Origin: Mycobacterium scrofulaceum
GTDB lineage: Bacteria > Actinomycetota > Actinomycetes > Mycobacteriales > Mycobacteriaceae
NCBI RefSeq assembly: GCF_001667885.1
Contig: NZ_LZJW01000051.1
Span: forward strand, 1-34,633
Direction of reading: 5' to 3'
DNA length: 34,633 nt
Shown: positions 7,782 to 16,573 of the stretch, one piece after another
Position numbering within the stretch: the first letter of the stretch is position 1
Layout of the letters: each line of letters starts with the position of its first letter
Notes under the pieces: generated by a model
What the model saw: the letters and a program-made list of their open reading frames with translations, nothing else
Told to the model about the DNA's origin: nothing
Databases searched by the model: none
Made by a program: the position numbers and the translations under genes

Positions 7782-7822
7782 CGGGGCGATGCGGGTCGCC
7801 ACCATCCGCCCGTGGCACCCCG
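7782..7822 (+). terminator. nested hairpin after sucD
   Basis: CGGGG (7782-7786) pairs with CCCCG (7818-7822), and inside it GCGGGT (7791-7796) pairs with ATCCGC (7804-7809, one G-T pair) around a seven-base loop. The structure begins directly after the sucD stop codon. There is no U-tract. Confidence 0.4.
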
Positions 7823-7849
7823 ATTAGGCGCTGAGCCGGACCTGCGGTA

Positions 7850-7864
7850 GATAGTGGGTCTATG
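7850..7864 (+). promoter_or_regulatory. possible leaderless promoter of the thiolase-like gene
   Basis: GATAGT (7850-7855) resembles the TANNNT -10 element and is followed by exactly six bases before the ATG at 7862. No Shine-Dalgarno is present. Mycobacteria commonly translate such transcripts without a leader. No clear -35 is seen. Confidence 0.3.
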
Positions 7865-9382
7865 AATCTCGACCCGAACACCCCCGTCGTCGTCGGCGTG
7901 GGGCAGGCCGCCGAGCGCATCGACGACCCGACCTACCGCGGGATGTCGCCCGTGGAGCTGGCGGCCGCGGCGGCCCGGGCCGCCCTCGACGACTGCGGCG
8001 CCGAGGAGGCCGCCGCGGCCATCGACACCGTGGCCGGTGTCCGGCAGTTCGAGATCTCCGGCATCATCAACGCTCCGCTGGGCCGGTCCAACAACTACCC
8101 GCGGTCGGTGGCCAACCGCATCGGCGCCTCACCCGCGCGCGCGATCCTGGAGATCGTCGGCGGCCAGGGCCCCCAGCACCTGATCAGCGAGCTGGCCGGG
8201 GAGATCGCCGCGGGCCGCTCCCAGGTCGCGATGGTGTTCGGTTCGGATGCGACGTCGACCCTGCGCTACTTCGCGAAAGCCGAAGCGAAACCCGACTTCA
8301 CCGAGACGGTCGACGGGGATCTGGAGGACCGCGGGCAGGGCATCGAAAAGCTGGTCTCGCGCTACACCGTCATTCACGGGCTGACCAGCGCGCCGATCCA
8401 GTACGCGCTGCTGGAGAATGCGCGACGGGCCGGCACCGGGCTCGGGCCGGCGGAGTATCGCCGGCGGATGGGTGAGCTCTTCGCGCCCTTCACCAAAATC
8501 GCTGCCAGCAATCCGTTCGCCGCCGCGCCGGTGGAGCGCACGGTCGACGAGCTGATCACCGTGACGGACAGCAACCGGATGATCGCGGAGCCGTACCCGC
8601 GGCTGATGGTCGCCCGCGACCAGGTGAACCAGGGCGCGGCCGCGCTACTGATGTCGGTTGACGCGGCCCGCCGGCTCGGGGTGTCCGAAGAGAACTGGGT
8701 GTACCTGCACGGCCACGCCGACATCGAGGAGCAGTCGCTGCTGCAGCGCCCCGGTCTCGGACACGCGCCGTCGCACCTGCTGGCCGTGCGGGAGGCGCTG
8801 GCGATGGCCGGCATCGGCATCGACGACGTCGCCGCGTTCGATCTCTACAGCTGCTTTCCGGTGCCCGTGTTCAACATCTGCGATGGCATGGGGATCGCGC
8901 CCGACGATCCGCGCGGCCTGACCCTGACCGGCGGGCTGCCGTTCTTCGGCGGGGCGGGCAACAACTATTCGATGCACGCCGTCGCCGAGACCGTCGCGCA
9001 AATGCGAAAGATGCCAGGCGAATTCGGCCTCGTCGGCGCCAACGGCGGGATCCTGAGCAAGTACTCCGTCGGCATCTATTCCACCAGCCCGGTGGAATGG
9101 CAGCCCGACCGCAGCGCGCAGGCGCAGAAGCAGGTCGCCGACTGGCCGACCGAGACGGTGACCGAACAGGCCGACGGTGTCGGCACCGTCGAGACTTACA
9201 CGGTGCGCCGTGACGACGGGCGCCCGACCGGGATCATCATCGGCCGGCTGGACGACGGCAGCCGGTTCCTGTCCACCACCGAAGACGACGAATTGATCGC
9301 GCTGCTGATCGACGGCGACCCGCTGGGGCACCGGGTGCGGGTGCGCTCCTTCGACTACGGCAACCGCTGCACGCTGGTCTGA
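7862..9382 (+). CDS. thiolase-like protein (SCP2-thiolase/TLP1-like) lacking the nucleophilic cysteine
   Basis: A 506-residue thiolase-fold protein. The N-terminal domain begins NTPVVVGVGQAAERI and the C-terminal thiolase part contains DLYSCFPVPVFNICDGMGI, GGLPFFGGAGNNYSMHA and GANGGILSKYSVGIYS. A beta-rich C-terminal extension (from about residue 415: VETYTVRRDDGRPTGIIIG onward) resembles the additional domain of mycobacterial TLP1 proteins. The position of the catalytic cysteine in true thiolases (VNxxCGSG) is here EIVGGQGPQ (about 98-105), with no cysteine. The C-terminal CxG motif is likewise replaced, by GANGG. Classic thiolysis or Claisen condensation is therefore unlikely; a CoA-ester binding or non-classical role is more likely. 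Databases often label such proteins acetyl-CoA acetyltransferase. It stands alone between sucD and a convergent LLM oxidoreductase gene. Confidence 0.88.
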   Translation: MNLDPNTPVVVGVGQAAERIDDPTYRGMSPVELAAAAARAALDDCGAEEAAAAIDTVAGVRQFEISGIINAPLGRSNNYPRSVANRIGASPARAILEIVGGQGPQHLISELAGEIAAGRSQVAMVFGSDATSTLRYFAKAEAKPDFTETVDGDLEDRGQGIEKLVSRYTVIHGLTSAPIQYALLENARRAGTGLGPAEYRRRMGELFAPFTKIAASNPFAAAPVERTVDELITVTDSNRMIAEPYPRLMVARDQVNQGAAALLMSVDAARRLGVSEENWVYLHGHADIEEQSLLQRPGLGHAPSHLLAVREALAMAGIGIDDVAAFDLYSCFPVPVFNICDGMGIAPDDPRGLTLTGGLPFFGGAGNNYSMHAVAETVAQMRKMPGEFGLVGANGGILSKYSVGIYSTSPVEWQPDRSAQAQKQVADWPTETVTEQADGVGTVETYTVRRDDGRPTGIIIGRLDDGSRFLSTTEDDELIALLIDGDPLGHRVRVRSFDYGNRCTLV

Positions 9383-9405
9383 ATTCGCGCCGACCGCTTC
9401 ACGAC

Positions 9406-9454
9406 ACTTAAACCACGCACACGACACGCCGCGGGCGGTCGCCGTGGCTTAAGT
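9406..9454. terminator. long inverted repeat between convergent genes
   Basis: ACTTAAACCAC (9406-9416) and GTGGCTTAAGT (9444-9454) are complementary over eleven bases with one mismatch, with a 27-base G+C-rich interior. It lies between the 3' ends of the thiolase-like gene and the LLM oxidoreductase gene, so a bidirectional terminator is the simplest reading. Confidence 0.5.
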
Positions 9455-9471
9455 CTCGCGGATCGCGAAGC

Positions 9472-10320
9472 CTAAACCAGGGCGGCCAGCTTGCCCGCCA
9501 GCCGCTCGACGTAGGCGGCGACCTCGTCCTCGGACTTGTCCGGCAGGCCGAACAGCACCTCGGTCACCCCCAGCTCGGCCCACTTGGCCAGCTTCTCGGG
9601 GATCGGCTTGAAGTCCAGCGCCACGATCTGCGGGGCGCCGTCGCGGCCGGCGGCCGCCCAGGTGTCCTGCAACAACTTGACCGGCTCGTCGATCTGGAAG
9701 TCGCGCGGGGTGGTTATCCAGCCGTCGGCGCTGCGGGCGATCCATTTGAAGTTCTTCTCGGTTCCGGCGGCGCCCACCAGCACCGGGACGTGCGGCTGGA
9801 CCGGCTTGGGCCACGCCCAGCTGGGCCCGAACTTGACGAACTCGCCGTCGTAGGCGGCTTCCTCTTTGGTCCACAGCTCGCGCATGGCTTCGATGTATTC
9901 GCGCAGCATCGTGCGGCGCCGCGCCGGCGGCACGCCGTGGTCGGCGAGCTCGTCGGTGTTCCAGCCGAACCCGACGCCGAGGCTGACCCGCCCGCCGGAC
10001 AGATGGTCGAGGGTGGCAATGCTTTTCGCCAACGTGATCGGGTCGTGTTCGACGGGCAGCGCGACGGCCGTGGACAGCCGGACCCGCGACGTGACGGCGC
10101 ACGCCGCGCCCAGACTTACCCATGGGTCTAGCGTCCGCATGTAGCGGTCGTCGGGCAGCGACGCGTCGCCGGTTGTCGGGTGCGCCGCCTCACGCTTGAT
10201 CGGGATGTGCGTGTGTTCTGGCACGTAGAAAGTCGTGAAGCCATGTTCGTCGGCAAGCTTCGCGGCCGACGCCGGAGAGATGCCGCGGTCGCTGGTAAAA
10301 AGCACAAGCCCGTAATCCAT
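9472..10320 (-). CDS. LLM-class, probably F420-dependent, oxidoreductase (Rv0953c-like)
   Basis: A 282-residue TIM-barrel protein of the luciferase-like monooxygenase superfamily, most of which in mycobacteria use cofactor F420. Recognisable segments are FYVPEHTHIP, the LDPWVSLGAACAVT loop, LPVEHDPITLAKSIATLD, GGRVSLGVGFGWN and VPVLVGAAGTEKNFKWIA. The start MDYGLVLFTS at 10320 gives the same length I recall for Rv0953c; upstream in-frame codons show no homology. The substrate is unknown. A sequence that exactly fits the KstR operator consensus lies ten bases upstream of the start codon, which places the gene in the cholesterol/lipid-responsive regulon by inference. It is convergent with the thiolase-like gene and divergent from the 34-kDa-antigen homologue. 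Confidence 0.92.
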   Translation of the reverse strand: MDYGLVLFTSDRGISPASAAKLADEHGFTTFYVPEHTHIPIKREAAHPTTGDASLPDDRYMRTLDPWVSLGAACAVTSRVRLSTAVALPVEHDPITLAKSIATLDHLSGGRVSLGVGFGWNTDELADHGVPPARRRTMLREYIEAMRELWTKEEAAYDGEFVKFGPSWAWPKPVQPHVPVLVGAAGTEKNFKWIARSADGWITTPRDFQIDEPVKLLQDTWAAAGRDGAPQIVALDFKPIPEKLAKWAELGVTEVLFGLPDKSEDEVAAYVERLAGKLAALV

Positions 10321-10329
10321 GGGGAGAAT

Positions 10330-10343
10330 TAGAACGTGTTCTA
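10330..10343 (-). promoter_or_regulatory. KstR-type operator
   Basis: TAGAACGTGTTCTA fits TNNAACNNGTTNNA at every fixed position and has six-base perfect arms. This is the established binding motif of KstR, the TetR repressor of sterol catabolism in actinobacteria. It is 10 bases upstream of the LLM oxidoreductase start codon, where a bound repressor would block transcription initiation or early elongation. Confidence 0.75.
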
Positions 10344-10584
10344 CCTCCGCTGGGCAAGCTGCCCCCGTGCCGGCCCTCCCGGGCAGGGCCCGCGGCACGG
10401 ATGACGGTCAAGCCGATGGCCACGGCACGGGCGTTCCGAAGTGCGCTAGCGTGGTTGGTCGATCGCGTCGCAACGCAACCGCCGGGCACGGCGTTTATGG
10501 AACGGCGCGCCCGCAAGCACAGCGTCGCGACGCAACCGTGGCGCCCGCAAAGGCACTTCACAGGCAAAGCAACAGGAGGAGCCA
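10344..10584. other. intergenic region between the LLM oxidoreductase and the 34-kDa-antigen homologue
   Basis: Apart from the KstR box, I see a G+C-rich hairpin around GCCCTCCCGGGCAGGGC (10373-10389). There is also a near-consensus AGGAGG-type ribosome binding site (about 10573-10579) before the next gene. No coding sequence is supported; open frames here lack family features. Confidence 0.35.
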
Positions 10585-11475
10585 ATGACCTACTCGCCCG
10601 GTAGCCCCGGATACCAACCCTCGCCGCAGGGTGGCTCCTACTCAGGCGCCACTCCGTCGTTCACCAAGGACGACGACGGCGCCACCAAGCTCCCGCTCTA
10701 CCTGAACATCGCGGTGGTCGTGCTCGGCCTGGCGGTGTACCTGCTGAACTTCGGGCCGACGTTCACCATCGGCGCCGACCTCGGCCCGGGCGTCGGCGGC
10801 CGCGCCGGCGACGCGGGCACCGCGGTCATCGTTGCGGTCCTGGCCGCACTGCTCGCCGGCCTGAGCCTGGTGCCCAAGGCCAAGAACTACGCCGGCATCG
10901 TCGCGGTCATCGCGGTCCTGGGGGCGTTGCTGGCCATCACCGAGACCATCAACCTGCCCACCGGCGTCTCGATCGGCTGGGCGATGTGGCCGTTGGTGGC
11001 TTGCGCGGTGTTGCAGGCGATCGCCGCCGTCGTCATCGTCCTGCTGGAGGCGGGCGTGATCACGGCGCCGGCGCCGCGGCCGAAGTACGACCCCTACGCC
11101 CAGTACGGCCAGTACGGGCAGTACGGCCAGTACGGCCAGCAGCCCTACTACGGTCAGCCCGGCCAGCAGCAGTCCCCGCAGCACCCCGGATACGGGTCGC
11201 AGTACGGCGGTTACCCCAGCCAGGCCCCGACCCAAAGCGCCGTTCCGACCGGCGGTTTCGGTGCCCAGCCCGCGCCGCAATCGGGGCCGCAACAGGCCGC
11301 GCAGCAGGGGCCGTCCACGCCGCCGACCGGCTTCCCCAGCTTCAGCCCGCCGCCGGCGGCCGGTTCGGGTTCCGAGGGTTCGGCTCCCAATTACTCCAAC
11401 CAGGGCGGGGCCCAGCAGTCCTACGGCCAGGAGCAGCAGCCGCCCTCGTCGCCGTCTGGTCCAGCGCCGGCCTAA
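10585..11475 (+). CDS. 34-kDa antigenic membrane protein homologue (Rv0954-like)
   Basis: A 296-residue protein with a short polar N-terminus and four hydrophobic segments (about 38-56, 78-97, 103-121, 133-156). A long cytoplasmic or surface tail rich in Gln, Gly, Pro, Tyr and Ser follows. The tail begins [19 protein letters not shown] and includes [16 protein letters not shown], a signature I recall from the M. tuberculosis Rv0954 and related 34-kDa antigens. The family has been linked to the mycobacterial cell-division machinery; its biochemical activity is unknown. A strong AGGAGG Shine-Dalgarno precedes the ATG. perM follows after 39 bases, which supports a shared envelope/division context. 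The tail contains a nine-base tandem repeat that could vary between strains. Confidence 0.92.
   Translation: MTYSPGSPGYQPSPQGGSYSGATPSFTKDDDGATKLPLYLNIAVVVLGLAVYLLNFGPTFTIGADLGPGVGGRAGDAGTAVIVAVLAALLAGLSLVPKAKNYAGIVAVIAVLGALLAITETINLPTGVSIGWAMWPLVACAVLQAIAAVVIVLLEAGVITAPAPRPKYDPYAQYGQYGQYGQYGQQPYYGQPGQQQSPQHPGYGSQYGGYPSQAPTQSAVPTGGFGAQPAPQSGPQQAAQQGPSTPPTGFPSFSPPPAAGSGSEGSAPNYSNQGGAQQSYGQEQQPPSSPSGPAPA
11101..11136 (+). repeat. tandem 9-base repeat encoding Gln-Tyr-Gly
   Basis: Four consecutive copies of CAGTACGGC (one with a single G substitution) inside the 34-kDa-antigen homologue, encoding a QYG ladder. Such in-frame repeats can expand or contract without breaking the protein. Confidence 0.85.
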
Positions 11476-11514
11476 CCGTGCGCCCTCGCGCCTGAGTCGG
11501 GACGTGCGCCGAGA

Positions 11515-12897
11515 GTGAAAAGGGTGTCGGAAGGCGCGGACAACCGGCCTGTGGGCGCTCGCCAGGCGCGCGACCTTGTCTGGGTCGCGTTCGGCCCCGC
11601 GGTGGTGGCCTTGGTCATCATCGCCGCGGTCACGCTGCTGCAGTTGTTGATCGCCAACAGCGACATGACCGGCGCGCTGGGCGCGATCGCGAGCATGTGG
11701 CTCGGCGTGCACCAGGTGCCGATCTCGATCGGCGGCCGTGAGCTGGGCGTGCTGCCGCTGTTGCCGGTGCTGTTGATGATCTGGGCCACCGCCCGCAGCA
11801 CGGCCCGCGCCATCTCGCCGTATTCCTCGTGGCTGGTCATCCGCTGGGTCGTCGCGTCGGCGCTCGGCGGGCCCCTGCTGATCGCCGCGATCGCCCTGGC
11901 GGTCATTCACGACGCGTCGTCGGTGATCACCGAGCTGCAAACCCCCAGCGCGCTGCGGGCGTTCGCCAGCGTGCTGGTGGTGCACGCCCTCGGCGCCGCG
12001 TTCGGTGTGTGGTCGCGGGCGGGACGACGGGCGTTGGCGGCGTCGCCCCTACCGTTGTGGCTGGGTGATGCGCTGCGGGCCGCGTCCGCCGGGGTGTTGG
12101 CGCTGTTCGGGCTCTCCGGCTTGGTCACCGCGGCCTCGCTGGTGGTGCATTGGGCGACGATGCAGGACCTGTACGGAATCACCGAGTCGATATTCGGCCA
12201 GTTCAGCCTCACGGTGTTGTCGATCTTGTACGCGCCCAACGTCATCGTCGGCACCTCGGCGATGGCGGTCGGGTCGAGCGCTCATCTCGGTTTCGCGACC
12301 TTCAGCTCGTTCACCGTCTTCGGCGGCGACATCCCGGCGCTGCCGATCCTGGCCGCGACACCCAGGCCCCCGCTCGGGCCGGTGTGGGTCGCCCTGCTCA
12401 TCATCGGTGCGTCGTCCGGGGTGGCGGTCGGGCAACAATGCGCCCGACGCGCGTTGCCGCTGCTTCCGGCGATGGGCAAGCTCCTGGTCGCATCGGTCGC
12501 CGGCGCGCTGGCGATGTGCCTGCTCGCCTACGGCGGCAGCGGCCGGCTGGGCAACTTCGGCGATGTCGGCGTCGACCAGGGCGCCTTATTGATCGGGGTG
12601 TTCTTCTGGTTCTCGGTCGTGGGCGGCATCACGCTGGTGATGAGCGGCGGGATCCGGGCCCGGCCCCGGCGGCGCAAGCCCGCGCCGGCCGCGGCGGCCG
12701 AACCGGCGGACTTTGCCGAGGTTTTCGAAGACCCGCCAGCCGAGCCCGACGACGACGCGCCGGCCCACCCCGACGACGCCGAGGTGCACGACGCGCCGGT
12801 CAGCGACGACGACGCATCGATGAGCGACGACGACGACGGCGCGCCGCCGCCCGACGACGCGGGGTCGAGCGCGACCAACCGCGAGCCCGACGAGTAG
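11515..12897 (+). CDS. perM: integral membrane protein PerM (Rv0955-like)
   Basis: A 460-residue polytopic membrane protein that matches, from memory, M. tuberculosis PerM, which is needed for persistence in chronic infection and for normal cell division under low magnesium or acid. Many hydrophobic helices span about residues 22-385, with recognisable segments such as [20 protein letters not shown] and [20 protein letters not shown]. The last ~70 residues form a highly acidic, proline-rich tail (repeated DDD and PDD) predicted to be cytoplasmic and disordered. The GTG at 11515 matches the known start position; a second GTG three codons later has no better ribosome binding site. It lies between the 34-kDa-antigen gene and purN. 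Confidence 0.93.
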   Translation: MKRVSEGADNRPVGARQARDLVWVAFGPAVVALVIIAAVTLLQLLIANSDMTGALGAIASMWLGVHQVPISIGGRELGVLPLLPVLLMIWATARSTARAISPYSSWLVIRWVVASALGGPLLIAAIALAVIHDASSVITELQTPSALRAFASVLVVHALGAAFGVWSRAGRRALAASPLPLWLGDALRAASAGVLALFGLSGLVTAASLVVHWATMQDLYGITESIFGQFSLTVLSILYAPNVIVGTSAMAVGSSAHLGFATFSSFTVFGGDIPALPILAATPRPPLGPVWVALLIIGASSGVAVGQQCARRALPLLPAMGKLLVASVAGALAMCLLAYGGSGRLGNFGDVGVDQGALLIGVFFWFSVVGGITLVMSGGIRARPRRRKPAPAAAAEPADFAEVFEDPPAEPDDDAPAHPDDAEVHDAPVSDDDASMSDDDDGAPPPDDAGSSATNREPDE

Positions 12898-12918
12898 CTG
12901 CCACTAGGCTCTCTGCTT

Positions 12919-13566
12919 GTGGCCGAACCGCTCCATGTGCCCCCGAGTGCGCCGGCACGGGTGGTGGTGCTGGCATCGGGCACCGGGTCGCTGCTGAGCT
13001 CCCTGCTCGACGCCGCCGTCGGCGAGTACCCGGCCCGCGTGGTCGCCGTCGGCGCCGACCGCGACTGCCTGGCCACCGAGATCGCCGCGCGGGCTGCGTT
13101 GCCGACGTTCACCGCCCGGCTCGGCGAGCACCCCGACCGCGCGGCCTGGGACGCGGCCATCACCGAAGCCACCGCCGCGCACTCGCCCGATCTGGTGGTG
13201 TCGGCGGGCTTCATGAAAATACTTGGACCACAGTTTCTTTCGCGGTTCTATGGACGCATCATCAACACCCATCCGGCGTTGTTGCCGGCGTTCCCGGGCG
13301 CGCACGGTGTGGCCGACGCGTTGGCCTACGGCGTGAAGGTCACAGGTTGTACGGTGCATCTGGTGGACGCCGGGACGGACACCGGGCCGATCCTGGCGCA
13401 GCAATCCGTGCCGGTGCTCGACGGCGACAGCGAAGAGACCCTGCATGAGCGCATCAAGGTCACCGAACGGAAGCTCCTGGTCGACGTGGTGGCCGAGATC
13501 GCGACCGGAGGCCTGACCCTGGTCGGAAGAACAGCGACGATCGGACGAAAGGCAACCACGCGATGA
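12919..13566 (+). CDS. purN: phosphoribosylglycinamide formyltransferase (GART)
   Basis: A 215-residue enzyme that transfers a formyl group from 10-formyltetrahydrofolate to GAR in purine synthesis. It has the phosphate-binding loop ASGTGSLL (residues 19-26), the catalytic N116 and H118 in [12 protein letters not shown], and the catalytic aspartate D154 in DAGTDTGPI. The GTG start follows the perM stop by 21 bases and gives the usual length. Its stop overlaps the purH start as ATGA, so the two purine genes are translationally coupled. Confidence 0.97.
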   Translation: MAEPLHVPPSAPARVVVLASGTGSLLSSLLDAAVGEYPARVVAVGADRDCLATEIAARAALPTFTARLGEHPDRAAWDAAITEATAAHSPDLVVSAGFMKILGPQFLSRFYGRIINTHPALLPAFPGAHGVADALAYGVKVTGCTVHLVDAGTDTGPILAQQSVPVLDGDSEETLHERIKVTERKLLVDVVAEIATGGLTLVGRTATIGRKATTR

Positions 13567-15146
13567 GCACCGACGACTGGCCGGAGACGGCGAAAAGACC
13601 GATCCGCCGCGCGTTGATCAGCGTCTACGACAAGACCGGCCTCGTCGACCTCGCCCGCGGACTCACGGACGCCGGCGTCGAAATCGTTTCGACCGGGTCG
13701 ACGGCGAAGACCATTGCCGAGAAAGGCATCCCGGTCACCCGGGTGGAGGAACTCACCGGCTTTCCCGAGGTGCTCGACGGCCGGGTCAAGACCCTGCACC
13801 CGCGGGTGCACGCCGGCCTGCTCGCGGACCTCCGCAAACCAGAGCACGCCGCGGCGCTCGAGGAACTCGGCGTCGCCGCCTTCGAACTCGTCGTCGTCAA
13901 CCTGTATCCGTTCAGCGAGACCGTCGACTCCGGCGCCAGCATCGACGAGTGCGTCGAGCAGATCGACATCGGCGGGCCGTCGATGGTGCGCGCGGCCGCG
14001 AAAAACCATCCCAGCGTGGCGGTGGTCGTCGACCCGCGCGGCTATGACGGCGTGCTCGCCGCGGTGCGGCACGGCGGCTTCACCCTGGCCGAGCGGAAAA
14101 AGCTGGCGGCGCTGGCGTTTCAGCACACCGCGGAGTACGACATCGCCGTGGCGGGCTGGATGGAGTCGACGCTGGCGCCCGAGCACCCGCCGACCGCGTT
14201 CCCCAAGTGGTTGGGGCGCAGCTGGACCCGATCGGCGATGCTGCGCTACGGCGAGAACCCGCACCAGCAGGCGGCGCTCTACAGCGACCCCGGCGCCTGG
14301 CCGGGACTGGCACAGGCGGAGCAGCTGCACGGAAAAGAGATGTCCTACAACAACTTCACCGACGCGGACGCGGCGTGGCGGGCCGCCTTCGACCACGAAC
14401 AGATCTGCGTGGCGATCATCAAGCACGCCAACCCCTGTGGGATCGCGATCTCGGCGGAGTCGGTGGCCGATGCGCATCGCAAGGCCCACGAATGCGATCC
14501 GCTGAGCGCCTTCGGCGGGGTCATCGCGGCCAACACCGAAGTCAGCCTCGAGATGGCCGAGTATGTGAGCACCATCTTCACCGAGGTCATCGTCGCGCCG
14601 GCCTACGCGCCGGAGGCGTTGGAAGCCCTGACGCGGAAGAAGAACATCCGGGTGCTGGTGGCCTCCGAGCCGCTGACGGGCGGCACGGAACTGCGGCCGA
14701 TCAGCGGCGGGCTGCTGGTCCAGCAACGTGACGAGCTCGACGCGCACGGCGACAACCCCGCCAACTGGACCCTCGCTACCGGGTCGCCGGCCGATCCGGC
14801 CACGCTGACCGACCTGGTCTTCGCCTGGCGGGCGTGCCGCGCGGTCAAGTCCAACGCCATCGTGATCGCCGGCGGCGGCGCCACCATCGGCGTCGGCATG
14901 GGTCAGGTCAACCGCGTCGACGCCGCTCGGCTGGCCGTCGAAAGAGGCGGCGACCGGGTGCGCGGCGCGGTCGCGGCCTCCGACGCGTTCTTCCCCTTCC
15001 CCGACGGACTCGAGACGCTGACCGCCGCGGGGGTCAAGGCGATCGTGCACCCCGGCGGCTCGGTCCGCGACGACGAGGTGACGGCGGCGGCAGCCAACGC
15101 CGGCGTCACGCTGTACCTCACCGGCGCCCGCCACTTCGCCCACTGA
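13563..15146 (+). CDS. purH: bifunctional AICAR formyltransferase/IMP cyclohydrolase
   Basis: A 527-residue enzyme catalysing the last two steps of IMP synthesis. Residues about 14-150 are the MGS-like cyclohydrolase domain ([53 protein letters not shown]). The rest is the AICAR transformylase domain, with the catalytic Lys-His pair K287-H288 in IIKHANPCG and the C-terminal [10 protein letters not shown] segment. The N-terminus overlaps purN by four bases. Length and motifs are complete. Confidence 0.98.
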   Translation: MSTDDWPETAKRPIRRALISVYDKTGLVDLARGLTDAGVEIVSTGSTAKTIAEKGIPVTRVEELTGFPEVLDGRVKTLHPRVHAGLLADLRKPEHAAALEELGVAAFELVVVNLYPFSETVDSGASIDECVEQIDIGGPSMVRAAAKNHPSVAVVVDPRGYDGVLAAVRHGGFTLAERKKLAALAFQHTAEYDIAVAGWMESTLAPEHPPTAFPKWLGRSWTRSAMLRYGENPHQQAALYSDPGAWPGLAQAEQLHGKEMSYNNFTDADAAWRAAFDHEQICVAIIKHANPCGIAISAESVADAHRKAHECDPLSAFGGVIAANTEVSLEMAEYVSTIFTEVIVAPAYAPEALEALTRKKNIRVLVASEPLTGGTELRPISGGLLVQQRDELDAHGDNPANWTLATGSPADPATLTDLVFAWRACRAVKSNAIVIAGGGATIGVGMGQVNRVDAARLAVERGGDRVRGAVAASDAFFPFPDGLETLTAAGVKAIVHPGGSVRDDEVTAAAANAGVTLYLTGARHFAH

Positions 15147-15178
15147 ACGCTCAGCGCGTGGGTCATTCACGCAACGCG

Positions 15179-15193
15179 TAGCGTGGAGTGGTG
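15179..15193 (+). promoter_or_regulatory. possible leaderless promoter of the MoxR-like ATPase gene
   Basis: TAGCGT (15179-15184) fits the mycobacterial -10 consensus TANNNT and lies six bases before the second of two adjacent GTG codons (15191). No Shine-Dalgarno is present, so a leaderless transcript starting at or near the GTG is likely. Confidence 0.4.
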
Positions 15194-16573
15194 CCATCAC
15201 CCAGCAATCTGCCCCGCACCGTTGGTGAGCTGCGTGCCGCCGGTCACCGCGAACGGGGAGTCAAACAGGAAATTCGGGAAAACCTGCTGACCGCGTTGGC
15301 CGAGGGAGACGAGGTCTGGCCGGGCATCCTGGGTTTCGACGACACCGTCCTGCCCCAGCTGGAGCGGGCGCTCATCGCCGGACACGACTTCGTCCTGCTC
15401 GGCGAACGCGGTCAGGGCAAGACGCGGCTGCTGCGCGCCCTGGTCGGCCTGCTCGATGAGTGGACGCCGGTGATCGCCGGCGCCGAATTGGGCGAGCATC
15501 CCTACTCACCGATCACGCCGGAGTCGATCCGCAAGGCCGCCACCCTGGGCGGCGACCTGCCGATCGAGTGGCGGCACCGCAGCGAGCGCTACACGGAGAA
15601 GCTGGCAACCCCCGACACCAGCGTCGCCGACCTGGTCGGTGACATCGACCCGATCAAGGTCGCCGAGGGCCGCAGCCTGGGAGACCCCGAGACCATCGCC
15701 TACGGCCTGATCCCGCGCGCACACCGCGGCATCGTCGCGGTCAACGAGCTGCCCGACCTCGCCGAGCGCATCCAGGTGTCGATGCTCAACGTCATGGAGG
15801 AGCGCGACATTCAGGTTCGCGGGTACACCTTGCGCCTGCCGCTGGACGTGTTGGTGGTCGCCAGCGCCAACCCCGAGGACTACACCAACCGCGGCCGCAT
15901 CATCACCCCGCTCAAGGACCGGTTCGGCGCGGAGATCCGCACGCACTACCCGCTGGAGCTCGACGCCGAGGTCGGCGTCATCGTCCAGGAGGCGCACCTG
16001 TCCGCGCAGGTTCCCGACTACCTGATGCAGGTGATCGCCCGGTTCGCCCGCTATTTGCGGGAATCCAACTCGGTCGACCAACGCTCCGGGGTGTCGGCGC
16101 GGTTCGCGATCGCCGCGGCCGAGACCGTCGCCGCCGCCGCCCGGCACCGCGGCGCGGTGCTGGGGGAGACCGATCCGGTGGCGCGCGTGGTCGACCTCGG
16201 CACGGTGATCGACGTGCTGCGCGGCAAGCTGGAATTCGAGTCCGGTGAGGAGGGCCGCGAGCAGGCGGTGCTCGAGCACCTGCTGCGCCGGGCGACGGCC
16301 GACACCGCGTCGCGGGTGCTCGGCGGCATCGACGTCGGGTCCTTGGTCTCCGCCGTCGAGGGCGGTTCGGCGGTCACGACCGGCGAGCGGGTGTCGGCCA
16401 AGGACGTGCTGGCCGCGGTTCCCACGTTGCCGGTGGTGGACAAGATCGCCGCGAAGGTCAACGCCCAGTCCGAGGGTGAGCGCGCCGCGGCGCTGGAACT
16501 CGCCCTGGAGGCGTTGTATCTGGCCAAGCGAATCGACAAGGTGTCCGGAGAGGGCCAAACCGTCTATGGCTAG
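15188..16573 (+). CDS. MoxR/magnesium-chelatase-like AAA+ ATPase (Rv0958-like)
   Basis: A 461-residue AAA+ ATPase related to MoxR, RavA and the BchI subunit of magnesium chelatase. Walker A is GERGQGKT (72-79). Family segments follow: IVAVNELPDLAERIQVSMLNVMEERDIQVRG contains the Walker B-like region, VVASANPEDYTNRGRIITPL contains the sensor 1 Asn, and RSGVSARFAIAAAETV lies in the lid. MoxR ATPases usually act as chaperones that remodel or activate partner proteins through a neighbouring VWA protein. The next gene encodes exactly such a protein and overlaps this one by eight bases. Starts at 15188 and 15191 (adjacent GTGs) cannot be separated by sequence; the -10 spacing favours the second. 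Confidence 0.93.
   Translation: MVPSPSNLPRTVGELRAAGHRERGVKQEIRENLLTALAEGDEVWPGILGFDDTVLPQLERALIAGHDFVLLGERGQGKTRLLRALVGLLDEWTPVIAGAELGEHPYSPITPESIRKAATLGGDLPIEWRHRSERYTEKLATPDTSVADLVGDIDPIKVAEGRSLGDPETIAYGLIPRAHRGIVAVNELPDLAERIQVSMLNVMEERDIQVRGYTLRLPLDVLVVASANPEDYTNRGRIITPLKDRFGAEIRTHYPLELDAEVGVIVQEAHLSAQVPDYLMQVIARFARYLRESNSVDQRSGVSARFAIAAAETVAAAARHRGAVLGETDPVARVVDLGTVIDVLRGKLEFESGEEGREQAVLEHLLRRATADTASRVLGGIDVGSLVSAVEGGSAVTTGERVSAKDVLAAVPTLPVVDKIAAKVNAQSEGERAAALELALEALYLAKRIDKVSGEGQTVYG

Noticed and set aside
5670..7805. 711-codon open frame antisense to sucCD
   Set aside because: Same effect of codon bias; both sucC and sucD are complete and conserved on the other strand.
13326..15200. 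624-codon open frame antisense to purH
   Set aside because: Shadow of purH; no recognisable domain or ribosome binding site.
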